From Leeuwenhoekiella aestuarii (GTDB lineage: Bacteria; Bacteroidota; Bacteroidia; Flavobacteriales; Flavobacteriaceae): a DNA stretch of 64,000 nucleotides. Positions 42,958 through 51,251 of this stretch are shown here, piece by piece. The stretch covers positions 186,001-250,000 of the forward strand of contig NZ_QOVJ01000001.1 of NCBI RefSeq assembly GCF_004104055.1. Direction: 5' to 3'. The first letter of the stretch is position 1; the number at the start of each line of letters is the position of its first letter. The position numbers were made by a program, and so were the translations under genes. The notes under the pieces were generated by a model that searched no databases, had not been told where the DNA came from, and saw only the letters and a program-made list of their open reading frames with translations.

Positions 42958-43317
42958 TTAAAAATCCCAGCTGATATAACCATCGTGATACACATCAAAT
43001 ATATAATCACCTTCGGTTAGCAGGATAAAGATCAAATAACAAACCAAAAAGATTCCTGTCCACACCACTGCTCTACGCAGACCTTTTGTCTCGTGTTCCA
43101 TGTGCATAAACGCCCATGTAATATAATATGCTTTATAAAGGGTTAAAACAATGAATACCCAGTTAAGCAAGTGCATTCTAAACAAATGTGTTTCTACAAG
43201 AAATTCTGGTCTTACAATACCTAGAATGACTTCAACAATAGTTACAACAGAAAGGATTGCAAAAACCGTCCAAATTCTTTTTGTGGCTGAACCGTGATTT
43301 GATGTTTCGTGTGCCAT
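42958..43317 (-). CDS. Cytochrome c oxidase subunit IV family protein
   Basis: 119 residues with three helices (about 14-32, 46-66 and 79-100). The pattern HLFRMHLLNWVFIVLTLYKA and YYITWAFMHMEHE matches the bacterial aa3/caa3 subunit IV (CoxD/CtaF-type), a small stabilising subunit without cofactor. It is encoded 36 bases after the long subunit III and closes the transcript, followed by a bidirectional terminator. Confidence 0.92.
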   Translation of the reverse strand: MAHETSNHGSATKRIWTVFAILSVVTIVEVILGIVRPEFLVETHLFRMHLLNWVFIVLTLYKAYYITWAFMHMEHETKGLRRAVVWTGIFLVCYLIFILLTEGDYIFDVYHDGYISWDF

Positions 43318-43330
43318 TTTTATATTTTTA

Positions 43331-43348
43331 ATTTCCGCTTTGCGAAAT
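43331..43348. repeat. Short palindrome of the dispersed family
   Basis: ATTTCCGCTTTGCGAAAT lies in the 36-base gap between the subunit III and IV genes. It is an imperfect hairpin like the element at 3542-3561. Confidence 0.35.
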
Positions 43349-43353
43349 AATTA

Positions 43354-44334
43354 TTAAACCAAATAGAAGAATGTAAATACAAATACCCACACTAAATCTA
43401 CAAAGTGCCAGTATAACCCAACTTTTTCTACCATCTCGTAGCTTCCTCTGCGCTCGTAAGTACCAAGAATCACATTGATAAATATAATGATATTGATGAT
43501 CACACCAGAGAATACGTGAAAACCATGAAAACCGGTGATGAAGAAAAAGAAATCTGCAAAAAGTGGTGGGCCATATTCGTTATGTACCAGATTTGCACCC
43601 TGCACAACGCCAACAGCATCATTTTCTAATTTTGCAAGAGATGCTTCTCTAGACAGTATTGTTTTTTCTCCGCTTTCTGTTAGTATCTGAGTACGTACTA
43701 ATAAATCTGGATTCGCTTTAAAGCCTTCTACCACTTCAGCTAAATCATAATCTGGCATAGAGCTTTCTGACTCATACCACAACGCCTCGTTTCTAGTAAG
43801 TCTTGTTCTATCATTAGGTAGGCTAGCCGCAAATGACTCAAGAGCAACCTGCTCACCTTCGGCATTTACAAATTGCAATATCTTACCACCTTTAGTTTCT
43901 ACAGCACCAAACTCACCTGAGATAAAGTTAGACCATTCCCAAGCTTGAGATCCCACGAAAATAACACCACCTATGATTGTAAAGAACATGTACCAGATTA
44001 CTTTGTTCTTCTTCATATGGTGACCAGCATCTACAGCAAGAACCATTGTAACAGAAGAGAAAATAAGTATAAAGGTCATTAGCGCTACGTAATACATAGG
44101 TGCATCAACGCCATGTAAAAACGGGAAGTGGGTAAACACCTCGTCGGCTATAGGCCACTGGTTAACAAATTTAAATCTTGAGAATCCGTAAGCAGCAAGA
44201 AATCCTGAGAAAGTAAGTGCGTCAGAAAGGATGAAAAACCACATCATCATCTTCCCGTAACTTGCTTTTAGAGGCTCGTTATCTCCGCCCCAAATCTTGC
44301 CTTCTGTGCCTGTTTTAACAGCAGTAGCGTCCAT
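43354..44334 (-). CDS. Cytochrome c oxidase subunit 3 with a long periplasmic insertion
   Basis: 326 residues. Subunit III helices are clear (30-50, 80-102, 113-131, 258-275 and 279-325 in two), with FFFFITGFHGFHVFSG and YWHFVDLVWVFVFTFFYL as signatures. Between helices 3 and 4 is a soluble insert of about 110 residues (140-252), charged and acidic, not present in the short paralogue. Subunit III supports proton uptake and stability of subunit I. It is encoded between the second subunit III gene and subunit IV. Similar insertions occur in other flavobacteria, to my knowledge. Confidence 0.93.
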   Translation of the reverse strand: MDATAVKTGTEGKIWGGDNEPLKASYGKMMMWFFILSDALTFSGFLAAYGFSRFKFVNQWPIADEVFTHFPFLHGVDAPMYYVALMTFILIFSSVTMVLAVDAGHHMKKNKVIWYMFFTIIGGVIFVGSQAWEWSNFISGEFGAVETKGGKILQFVNAEGEQVALESFAASLPNDRTRLTRNEALWYESESSMPDYDLAEVVEGFKANPDLLVRTQILTESGEKTILSREASLAKLENDAVGVVQGANLVHNEYGPPLFADFFFFITGFHGFHVFSGVIINIIIFINVILGTYERRGSYEMVEKVGLYWHFVDLVWVFVFTFFYLV

Positions 44335-44465
44335 ATTTTAATAAAGGTTTATAAGCGTTGCAAAAATAGGTATTTTAAAAATGCTTTTCAAAGCAATAAT
44401 CAGTATTTATAACCATTCAAAAAAACGATTTTTTAATGAATTCTTAGCATTTAGAGCTAATTAAT

Positions 44466-45059
44466 CTATTTGATTAATTCATCAGCAAACATAAAGAACA
44501 AGAATAGGTATACCCAGAGTATATCTACAAAGTGCCAAAATGTGGCACCCAACTCCAGACCAAGCATCTGATTCTTAGAATATTTACCACGTATTTGCTG
44601 AACAACTATTTCCAAAAGCACCAGAATTCCTGCTGCTACATGAACAATATGACTAATTACAAAAGCATAAATAAATGAAGTTGTAACCGTGCTTTCGCTA
44701 CCGGTAAAAAAATAACCTTCAGCAATTATTTGATCAAAACCTACAAACTGGAGCACTACAAATGCAATACCCAGCCCCAAAGTCACAAACAAAGATCCTG
44801 TTGCAAGGGTGTTCCTTCCGCTTTTAACAGCGCTTTTTGCGATAAGCATACATAAACTACTCAACACAATAACAAGTGTACTGATGTAAAATGCCTGCGG
44901 AAGCGCAAAATCCCGTAACCAATCACGACGTTCTGCACTTACAATATAGGCACTTGTTAAGCCCGCAAACATCATTGAAAGACTCACGATACCAAACCAC
45001 ATCATCATCTTCTTTGATCGTGCAATCTTAATTTGTTCTGTTTGCGAAGTATAATCCAT
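44466..45059 (-). CDS. Cytochrome c oxidase subunit III family protein, short form
   Basis: 197 residues with five helices (about 17-38, 50-70, 80-102, 125-147 and 170-192), ending FWHFVDILWVYLFLFFMFAD, the subunit III hallmark. It is the normal compact size, without the insertion of the neighbouring long form. Its ATG shares one base with the ctaB stop, so it is translationally coupled to ctaB. Two subunit III genes in one cluster is a common Bacteroidota arrangement. Subunits I and II are not in the window. Confidence 0.93.
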   Translation of the reverse strand: MDYTSQTEQIKIARSKKMMMWFGIVSLSMMFAGLTSAYIVSAERRDWLRDFALPQAFYISTLVIVLSSLCMLIAKSAVKSGRNTLATGSLFVTLGLGIAFVVLQFVGFDQIIAEGYFFTGSESTVTTSFIYAFVISHIVHVAAGILVLLEIVVQQIRGKYSKNQMLGLELGATFWHFVDILWVYLFLFFMFADELIK

Positions 45060-46006
45060 TATCGTAGAAATTTATCAGCAACGTAAATAATTTGTATTAA
45101 CGTGATATAACTCACACTGGACAACATTAAACGTTTAGCAGTAACATTATTCTTAAATCTAAAAAGTCTAATTGCGTAATAAAGCAGGATCAATCCTAAA
45201 ATACCTACTAAAACAGCAGAAATCGGAGTCAAGTACAATCTACCAGTCACTCCAAAAACTGGAATTAAGGAAACTAAAATCGTCCATATGGTATATAAAA
45301 CAACTTGTATAGCCGTACCGCGATCTCTTTTCCCGGTAGGAAGCATAAAAAATCCTCCTTTTTTATAATCATCATACAAAAACCAACCTATCGCCCAAAA
45401 ATGTGGAAATTGCCAAAAAAACTGAAGCATAAAAAGCGTTCCTGCTTCTATACCGAAATCGCCGGTTGCCGCAACCCATCCCATCATAAAAGGTATAGCC
45501 CCAGGAAATGCACCAACAAATACAGAGAGGGGAGTCTTTGTCTTTAAAGGTGTATAGACACAGACATAAAGAAATATAGAAACCGCTCCAAAAACTGCAG
45601 TGATGGGATTAATTATATAAAGTGTAATAAGACCCAAAACTGTAAAAACAGTCGCAATAATCAATGCAGTTTTTACAGACATCCTTCCGGAAGGAACCGG
45701 ACGATTCTTAGTACGATCCATCAAAATATCAAGATCCTTCTCTATGATTTGATTAAAAGCATTAGAAGCTCCCACCATTAAATAACCACCTACCGCCAGC
45801 AATAAAACAGTTAACCAGTCTAAAGTATAAGCACCCAAGAGATAACCCGCCATGCTTGAAAAAACAACACTAATAGCAAGACGCATCTTAGTGATTTCTT
45901 TAAAATCAATCCAGATTGATGTGTGTGGTTTATGGGTTTCTTTGGAGCTCAAAAGCGTGTTTTCAAGGGCTTTAAAAAAGTCGTGCAAAGATACTGCACG
46001 AAACAC
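45059..46006 (-). CDS. ctaB: Protohaem IX farnesyltransferase (haem O synthase)
   Basis: 315 residues. The aspartate-rich motif NQIIEKDLDILMDRTKNRP (about 88-106) binds Mg2+-farnesyl diphosphate; a second, DDYKKGGFFMLP, follows the middle helices, and about eight or nine helices are visible. It converts haem B to haem O for the oxidase. It is the first gene of the oxidase transcript and overlaps the short subunit III gene by 1 base. The first about 40 residues are non-conserved, so the true start could be later. Confidence 0.95.
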   Translation of the reverse strand: MFRAVSLHDFFKALENTLLSSKETHKPHTSIWIDFKEITKMRLAISVVFSSMAGYLLGAYTLDWLTVLLLAVGGYLMVGASNAFNQIIEKDLDILMDRTKNRPVPSGRMSVKTALIIATVFTVLGLITLYIINPITAVFGAVSIFLYVCVYTPLKTKTPLSVFVGAFPGAIPFMMGWVAATGDFGIEAGTLFMLQFFWQFPHFWAIGWFLYDDYKKGGFFMLPTGKRDRGTAIQVVLYTIWTILVSLIPVFGVTGRLYLTPISAVLVGILGLILLYYAIRLFRFKNNVTAKRLMLSSVSYITLIQIIYVADKFLR

Positions 46007-46065
46007 TTCTAAACAACCTAATTAAAAGTTATTCCAGACAGAAGAATTCTTAATCTCAAAATCGA

Positions 46066-46088
46066 GAAAAAACTGCTTTATAAAGCAG
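46066..46088 (-). terminator. Terminator after the Dabb lipoprotein gene
   Basis: Perfect palindrome CTGCTTTATAAAGCAG (46073-46088), followed by TTTTTT on the minus strand. It lies 19 bases past the stop. Confidence 0.6.
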
Positions 46089-46106
46089 AAGATATAAGCC
46101 TCTGAT

Positions 46107-46499
46107 CTAGAGACATACCGCGTCATAAACCTGAACTTTCTCCCATAAATGCTCAGATTCTTCAATAAATTTACGATGCACAGACTCTTGTTGATATTTA
46201 TTCTGAATTTCTTTTGAAGGAAAAGTTAATATAATCGAGTAAGTCCAACTATTATCTACAACTTCTCGTGGAGTATTTGCCGGCTTGCCTATAAACTTGG
46301 TCTTCGCATATTCACTTGTAGATAAAAACTTTTTCAATGAAGCTTCAAAAGCTTTGCAATCCTCCTGACTATCTGGATTTTTAAGCCAAAAATAAACTAC
46401 GTGAGCAAAGTTGGAATCAAAATCTTTTGGTTCTGAAGATTTGTTAGCACAAGAACCAGTCATAAAACATAAAATTAATAGCGATAAAAAAAATCTCAT
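46107..46499 (-). CDS. Dabb-domain lipoprotein
   Basis: 130 residues with a lipobox (CFMTGSC, lipidated Cys 17). The mature part FAHVVYFWLKNPDSQEDCKAF, then LTFPSKEIQNKYQQESVHRK matches the stress-responsive A/B barrel (Dabb) family. These dimeric ferredoxin-like domains are of mostly unknown function; a lipid anchor is uncommon outside Bacteroidota. It starts 19 bases after the RemB-like gene and is probably cotranscribed with it. Confidence 0.8.
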   Translation of the reverse strand: MRFFLSLLILCFMTGSCANKSSEPKDFDSNFAHVVYFWLKNPDSQEDCKAFEASLKKFLSTSEYAKTKFIGKPANTPREVVDNSWTYSIILTFPSKEIQNKYQQESVHRKFIEESEHLWEKVQVYDAVCL

Positions 46500-46518
46500 A
46501 AAGCTTTAGTTTAAAAAA

Positions 46519-48636
46519 TTAATAGTCAAAATACCAATTAAAAATATCGGTGCGAATTCCAAAATTTACCCAAACCGTACTTTCTTCAAGATTAACCGCA
46601 TCATACGCTGCGATAGTATTATTTCGGTATAAGACATTGGTATATATCTTAAAATTAGTAGAAGGATTTACAATATAACCCAATTCAACATTTCCTATAA
46701 AAGTATTAGCAGCATTTCCCTGACCAATTTCTATCCCAAATTCACTCGGGATATTCTCATCATTACCGTAAATACTACCCCCATAATAGACATCATCTAT
46801 ATCTCCTATTTCAAAACCACGTTTACCATATACTACTTTTGCAGTACCATACCATCGGTCGTTTTGATAACGAGCAATTGCTATAAACTCTCTAAAATTT
46901 GCGCCCCATAAATGGGCCATCGATTGATTATTATGACCGTAGTTAAGAACAATCTCATTATTACTATACACATATGGTCTCACTTGATTAAACTCAAACT
47001 GAAGTTGTAAATTTTCAATATTAAAAGCATCATAATATTTAAATCCTACCTGAACACCCTGCTTATTCTGATAACTTTTAGTAGAACTAAAAACTGCTCC
47101 TGTAGAAAATTCATCTATAATAATTTGCGCATAAGCATTAAAGTGATCACTAAATTTATACTTAGCACTCAAGCCTATTAATGCATTACCTCCCCTCGAA
47201 CCCGTAGAAAACTCAATAGCACGGTAAAAAATTATGGGATTTAGATAATTAAGATCAAAACCTCTGTCATTATCATTAGTCCAGATCACATTTTCAAATA
47301 GCCCTATATTTAAGCGTTTTGTAGCATTAAAACTCAAATAGTGATTGGCCATAAATTTGGTTCTAAACGATCCATCTTCAACCACATCTGAGCGCACATC
47401 ACGCAAAGACATCCAGGTATTGGTGTATCTAAATTTCCAGAAAGTCGTACTCATTTTAAAAAATGGGTATGGACTCGCATTATCACTCAGCAATAAAGAG
47501 CGGTAGCCATCACCAATAAAATTCTTACCATGCCCAAATTGAAAATTGAAATATTTACTGGGAGAATAGGATAAATATGCTTCTGCTACAGGATAATCAA
47601 AATTACCGTCAGCAGCTTCTGCTGCAATCCCACGCCCCGGAACAATCGCTGGATTACCCCCATCTGGTGCAATAGATCGTGCATATCGATTAAAATAACC
47701 CGTAAAATTACCTTGGCTTTCGTAGAAAACCGTGTAAAAATTTAATTTCTCTCCCAAACCTCCCTGAAATATAACTGCCCGGGTATTATTATACGTAAAA
47801 CTCTTATCCTCATTGTCTGCGGTTTCAAAACCCAATTGCAAATCGGCAGCAGGGTCTAGCGTAAACCAGTAATCATCACCCTGCAGAGTCACCATATGCT
47901 CATTCCATAATTTGCGACCAAACCACGAAGTCTTCTCTTTATAAAGATTCTCTCTTTTTTCCTTAAAATTATAATAGCGATTGACATCGCTATAAATAAA
48001 AGGTTTAGTAGACGTATGAGAATTTGTACCCACCACATTCATCTCTTTATCAAACCTACTGTAAGTCTGATGTGAAAACGGAATAAACAATTGAGAATCA
48101 TACTCTCTATTTTGAAACGGAAATGTTTTTATTGAGTCGTATTCTGAAGCTAACTGCTCTACGGGTTTTGCTTCACTTAAATTTTCAGTTGAACCATATT
48201 TCAAATCTGGAATTTCCTTATCAAGCAAAGCGCTAATAGGAATCGGCATGCTAAACTGCATATATGTTGCTCTTCCATTATATGTGGCAGGCTTAACCTG
48301 AGGCAAGCTATTAAAGATTTTCCCTATTTCCTCACGTAAATCCTCATAGACCGCTGTTACATTGAGCACTTCAAAATCTCCTTCTTTTGTAACCTCAAAA
48401 AGAACTACAATATCTCCTGAATACTTTTCGTCAATAACATATTGCGGAACTTTAAAATCTGCTTTTATTTTACTGATCAAAGTTTGATTAAAACAGCTTT
48501 TAGCAGCCGAAGCATCAATGCCTTCACATTCTTTAAAAACAGGATATTTTTCAAAATTCCCATTTATAATTTGAGAATAACCAAGAGTTGAAAGAAACAA
48601 ACTAACAGCAAAAACTGCCAAAGTCTTTAATTTCAT
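46519..48636 (-). CDS. RemB-like gliding-related outer-membrane protein with TonB-type N-domain
   Basis: 705 residues with a signal peptide (MKLKTLAVFAVSLFLSTLGYSQ). Residues about 25-140 follow the TonB C-terminal pattern: YPVFKECEGIDASAAKSCFN, then IFNSLPQVKPATYNGRATYM and PIPIS. From about 190 on it is a large barrel with aromatic-rich turns (FQFGHGKNFIGDGYRSLLLS, LNYLNPIIFYRAIEF), as in Wzi/RemB-type outer-membrane proteins, ending in WVNFGIRTDIFNWYFDY. RemB of F. johnsoniae is needed for normal motility, but it is not a core motor part. The RemB call rests on remembered similarity and is less secure than the architecture. Confidence 0.65.
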   Translation of the reverse strand: MKLKTLAVFAVSLFLSTLGYSQIINGNFEKYPVFKECEGIDASAAKSCFNQTLISKIKADFKVPQYVIDEKYSGDIVVLFEVTKEGDFEVLNVTAVYEDLREEIGKIFNSLPQVKPATYNGRATYMQFSMPIPISALLDKEIPDLKYGSTENLSEAKPVEQLASEYDSIKTFPFQNREYDSQLFIPFSHQTYSRFDKEMNVVGTNSHTSTKPFIYSDVNRYYNFKEKRENLYKEKTSWFGRKLWNEHMVTLQGDDYWFTLDPAADLQLGFETADNEDKSFTYNNTRAVIFQGGLGEKLNFYTVFYESQGNFTGYFNRYARSIAPDGGNPAIVPGRGIAAEAADGNFDYPVAEAYLSYSPSKYFNFQFGHGKNFIGDGYRSLLLSDNASPYPFFKMSTTFWKFRYTNTWMSLRDVRSDVVEDGSFRTKFMANHYLSFNATKRLNIGLFENVIWTNDNDRGFDLNYLNPIIFYRAIEFSTGSRGGNALIGLSAKYKFSDHFNAYAQIIIDEFSTGAVFSSTKSYQNKQGVQVGFKYYDAFNIENLQLQFEFNQVRPYVYSNNEIVLNYGHNNQSMAHLWGANFREFIAIARYQNDRWYGTAKVVYGKRGFEIGDIDDVYYGGSIYGNDENIPSEFGIEIGQGNAANTFIGNVELGYIVNPSTNFKIYTNVLYRNNTIAAYDAVNLEESTVWVNFGIRTDIFNWYFDY

Positions 48637-48711
48637 AAATTGAAAAGATTTAGGTTGCGGAAATATACCACTTTTTAAACATCCTTAAGCTGAAGGAGTA
48701 GTTCCAAAATA

Positions 48712-48739
48712 AAAGCCCGTGCATTATACACAGGCCTTT
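48712..48739 (-). terminator. Terminator after the 257-residue TonB gene
   Basis: Stem AAAGCCCGTG / CACAGGCcTTT with one mismatch and one bulged base; T-run on the minus strand. It lies about 69 bases past the TonB stop. Confidence 0.5.
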
Positions 48740-48807
48740 ACATGAATTTAAATCTAAAAGATAACGTCTATTAAGTTTTACAACCTATAAAAAAGTAGTT
48801 TACTGCA

Positions 48808-49581
48808 TTAATTTTGCACTTTAAATCTAATGGGTTGATAATAAATAACCCGCACATTTCTATTCTGCTGTTTCCCTGGGGTCATTTGTGGTAGTTTTTG
48901 CATAACGCGCTCAGCCTCTTGCTCAAGAGCAGGGTGTGGTGCACGGGTTTTAAGCTCAGTCACCTTGCCATGCTCATCAATTGTAAACTGAACATCAACT
49001 TTATTCATTCCGGTTAACCCATACTCCTCACCCAATGAAGTGTTAAAGTTTTTACTAATAAATATACCCATCTTATCCTGAAGACAAGCCTTACGCTCTG
49101 CATTCGTTTGCAAACCCTCACAACCCGGAAAAATAGGCACAACTTCAACTCCTAAAACCGAAAATGTTTCAATATCCGGCTCAGGGATATCGACTAGACT
49201 TTCTAAATCTGGAATATCAGTCTCTGGAGTAAAATCGTCCACAGGAAGATCAATCTCAGGCACATCTGGATCTGCAATTTTAGGAGGTAAAACTTTAGAA
49301 ACTTCTTTTTTAGGCTCTGCAGGTTTCTTTTTCTCCTCCCTCCTTACAGGCTCATTCCATATATTGTCTATGGACACCGAAGCAACATCTTCTTGGACAG
49401 GAGGTTTTAATGGAGTTACAGGCGATTTGACCTCAATAACTGCAATGGCAAGGATAAGCGCCACTATAAGGCCTAATTGAAAAAAGACGACGTTGTTTTT
49501 TTGTAGATTTACGTCGTGCTTGCTTGTTTTCCGAGTAACGCTTTGCCGAGCGTTTACTTCGCTTTTTTGTGAATCATTCAT
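48808..49581 (-). CDS. Energy transducer TonB
   Basis: 257 residues. A cytosolic Lys/Arg tail is followed by a helix (VVFFQLGLIVALILAIAVIEV, about 31-51), a periplasmic linker rich in Pro, Lys and acidic residues (KPPVQEDVA, KKPAEPKKEV), then the TonB C-terminal domain with FPGCE, LPQMTPGKQQ and YYQPIRFKV. It couples the proton-motive force through ExbBD to outer-membrane receptors. The gene lies 112 bases downstream of a related tonB with a terminator between them, so each has its own transcript. The linker is less Pro-rich than in the other copy. Confidence 0.93.
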   Translation of the reverse strand: MNDSQKSEVNARQSVTRKTSKHDVNLQKNNVVFFQLGLIVALILAIAVIEVKSPVTPLKPPVQEDVASVSIDNIWNEPVRREEKKKPAEPKKEVSKVLPPKIADPDVPEIDLPVDDFTPETDIPDLESLVDIPEPDIETFSVLGVEVVPIFPGCEGLQTNAERKACLQDKMGIFISKNFNTSLGEEYGLTGMNKVDVQFTIDEHGKVTELKTRAPHPALEQEAERVMQKLPQMTPGKQQNRNVRVIYYQPIRFKVQN

Positions 49582-49635
49582 GAATCATGTTTTAATGGTT
49601 ACTATTCATTAAAACTTTAACAATAAGCTTGCCAC

Positions 49636-49672
49636 AAAAAAAATCCCGACTCGCTTTAGCGGTCGGGATTTT
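49636..49672 (-). terminator. Terminator between the two tonB genes
   Basis: Perfect 11-bp stem AAAATCCCGAC / GTCGGGATTTT, loop TCGCTTTAGCG. On the minus strand a T-run follows. It ends the 242-residue tonB transcript. The loop itself resembles the dispersed CGCTAAAGCG element. Confidence 0.85.
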
Positions 49673-49693
49673 GAATTTTATAAAGATTCAGAA

Positions 49694-50422
49694 TTAATCC
49701 TGAACTTGGAATACAATAGGAAGTGAATATAATACACCTACCGCTTTACCTCTCTGCATACCAGGAGTCATTTGTGGCAGTAACTTAATTACACGAGCTG
49801 CTTCTTGCTCTAAACGTGGGTGTGGCCCACGAGATCCTATATCTACTATATTACCTTTTTGATCAATTTTAAATCGTACATAAATACGATTTATACCAGA
49901 CAAACCTAGCTCACTACCTAATTCAGTATTAAACTTTCTGTTTACAAACTGGCTGATTTTCTCAGACATACACGCTTTTTTAGCATCGTTTCCTTTTTCG
50001 TTCTCGCAACCAGGATAAACCGGCACGTTCTCGATAACTGCAAACGGTACATCATCAATAACTTCTTCTTCAACAAAAGAAACTTCTTCAACCTCAACAA
50101 TCTCGTCTTCCTGACTGGTTTCTGTAGATTCTATTACGGTTTCTTCAATTTCTTTATCATCTTCTACAACCTCAATAACTTCCGGCGCTGGTGGTGGCGG
50201 TGGAGGAGGAGGTGGCGGTGGAGGTGTGTTCAATTCAGTAATTGGCACATCTTCTTCAATCATATCGTCCATCTGTAATTGTCCGATATCAATGGCCTCT
50301 TTTTCATACGTCTTCCACTCGATAGCCAGATAACTCAGCCCGAGTATCAAAATAAGACCTAACTGAAAGAAGAGTACACTTCTTCTCGTCAGATCTGCTT
50401 TGGGATTTTTCTTAGGTTCCAT
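49694..50422 (-). CDS. Energy transducer TonB
   Basis: 242 residues. SVLFFQLGLILILGLSYLAI (about 15-34) is the inner-membrane helix; a run of 13 consecutive Pro forms the periplasm-spanning segment, followed by an acidic linker and the TonB C-terminal domain with PGCENEKGNDAKKACMSEKI, LPQMTPGMQRGKAVGVLYS and IVFQ. The C-terminal domain is nearly colinear with that of the M56-TonB protein (YVRFKID... against YTRFRIN...). It powers TonB-dependent uptake. It starts 55 bases after the VanZ gene. Confidence 0.93.
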   Translation of the reverse strand: MEPKKNPKADLTRRSVLFFQLGLILILGLSYLAIEWKTYEKEAIDIGQLQMDDMIEEDVPITELNTPPPPPPPPPPPPAPEVIEVVEDDKEIEETVIESTETSQEDEIVEVEEVSFVEEEVIDDVPFAVIENVPVYPGCENEKGNDAKKACMSEKISQFVNRKFNTELGSELGLSGINRIYVRFKIDQKGNIVDIGSRGPHPRLEQEAARVIKLLPQMTPGMQRGKAVGVLYSLPIVFQVQD

Positions 50423-50477
50423 GAATCTTTAGTTATTAAGGATTGCTAATTTAATTAAAAATAGTATCAACTCGAAA

Positions 50478-50864
50478 TTAAAATTTTGATTTCAGCCTTC
50501 TAAATTGAGTTTTCGCTAGAAAAATGAATAAAATTCCAACAAAAATCCCAACTGAATTCGCAATCAAATCTTTAAAATCGCCTGACCTAGAGGTCGTTAA
50601 CGACTCTTGTAATATCTCAACAACTATACCATAAACAAAAGCAAGACTACAAGATTTTATTAAAGATGTTGAAAAATTGTCTTTTTTTTGCTTCAAAGCA
50701 TAAAAATAACAAAACCACAACCCCGTAAAAATAGAATACACTAGAAGATGAACGATTTTATCGCTATTTTCTGGCGCATCACTTATATGCGGCATAGGCA
50801 TCAAGCAAATAAATGCTATAAATCCCGTGTAAAAATAAACTGCTATTTTAAGCAGCTTAACCAC
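50478..50864 (-). CDS. VanZ-family membrane protein
   Basis: 128 residues with four helices (about 5-22, 35-55, 68-88 and 100-120) and the family motif [20 protein letters not shown] plus [18 protein letters not shown]. VanZ-like proteins are small inner-membrane proteins; one confers low-level teicoplanin resistance, the rest are uncharacterised. The gene starts inside gcvH (8-base overlap), giving a tight gcvH-vanZ pair in the sprA region, an order shared with other Flavobacteriia as I recall. Confidence 0.85.
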   Translation of the reverse strand: MVKLLKIAVYFYTGFIAFICLMPMPHISDAPENSDKIVHLLVYSIFTGLWFCYFYALKQKKDNFSTSLIKSCSLAFVYGIVVEILQESLTTSRSGDFKDLIANSVGIFVGILFIFLAKTQFRRLKSKF

Positions 50865-51237
50865 CTATTATTTCCTGATAAGCTGTTACGTCAAGTAAGG
50901 ATTCTAATTCGCTCTCATCGCTAAATTTAATCTTAATCATCCATCCTTTACCATAAGGATCTTCATTTACCGCTTCTGGCTCAGACTCTAAATCTGCATT
51001 AAACTCAACAATCTCTCCTGTTAATGGCAAAAACAAGTCAGAAACTGTTTTTACTGCTTCAACTGTACCAAAAACCTCCTCTTTATCTAATGTTTCACCT
51101 TCGGTTTCTACTTCAACATAAACGATATCTCCTAATTCGCCTTGAGCGAAATCTGTAATGCCTACAGTGGCAATATCACCTTCTATACGTACCCACTCGT
51201 GGTCTTTAGTATATTTTAAATCTGCTGGTAAACTCAT
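50857..51237 (-). CDS. gcvH: Glycine cleavage system H protein
   Basis: 126 residues. [20 protein letters not shown] is the family start and [19 protein letters not shown] holds Lys63, the lipoylation site. GcvH shuttles the aminomethyl group between the P, T and L proteins of glycine cleavage. It lies 14 bases after sprA and overlaps vanZ by 8 bases, so a housekeeping gene sits inside a gliding/secretion operon. The other gcv genes are not in the window. Confidence 0.97.
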   Translation of the reverse strand: MSLPADLKYTKDHEWVRIEGDIATVGITDFAQGELGDIVYVEVETEGETLDKEEVFGTVEAVKTVSDLFLPLTGEIVEFNADLESEPEAVNEDPYGKGWMIKIKFSDESELESLLDVTAYQEIIGG

Positions 51238-51251
51238 AATCTGTATTTAAT

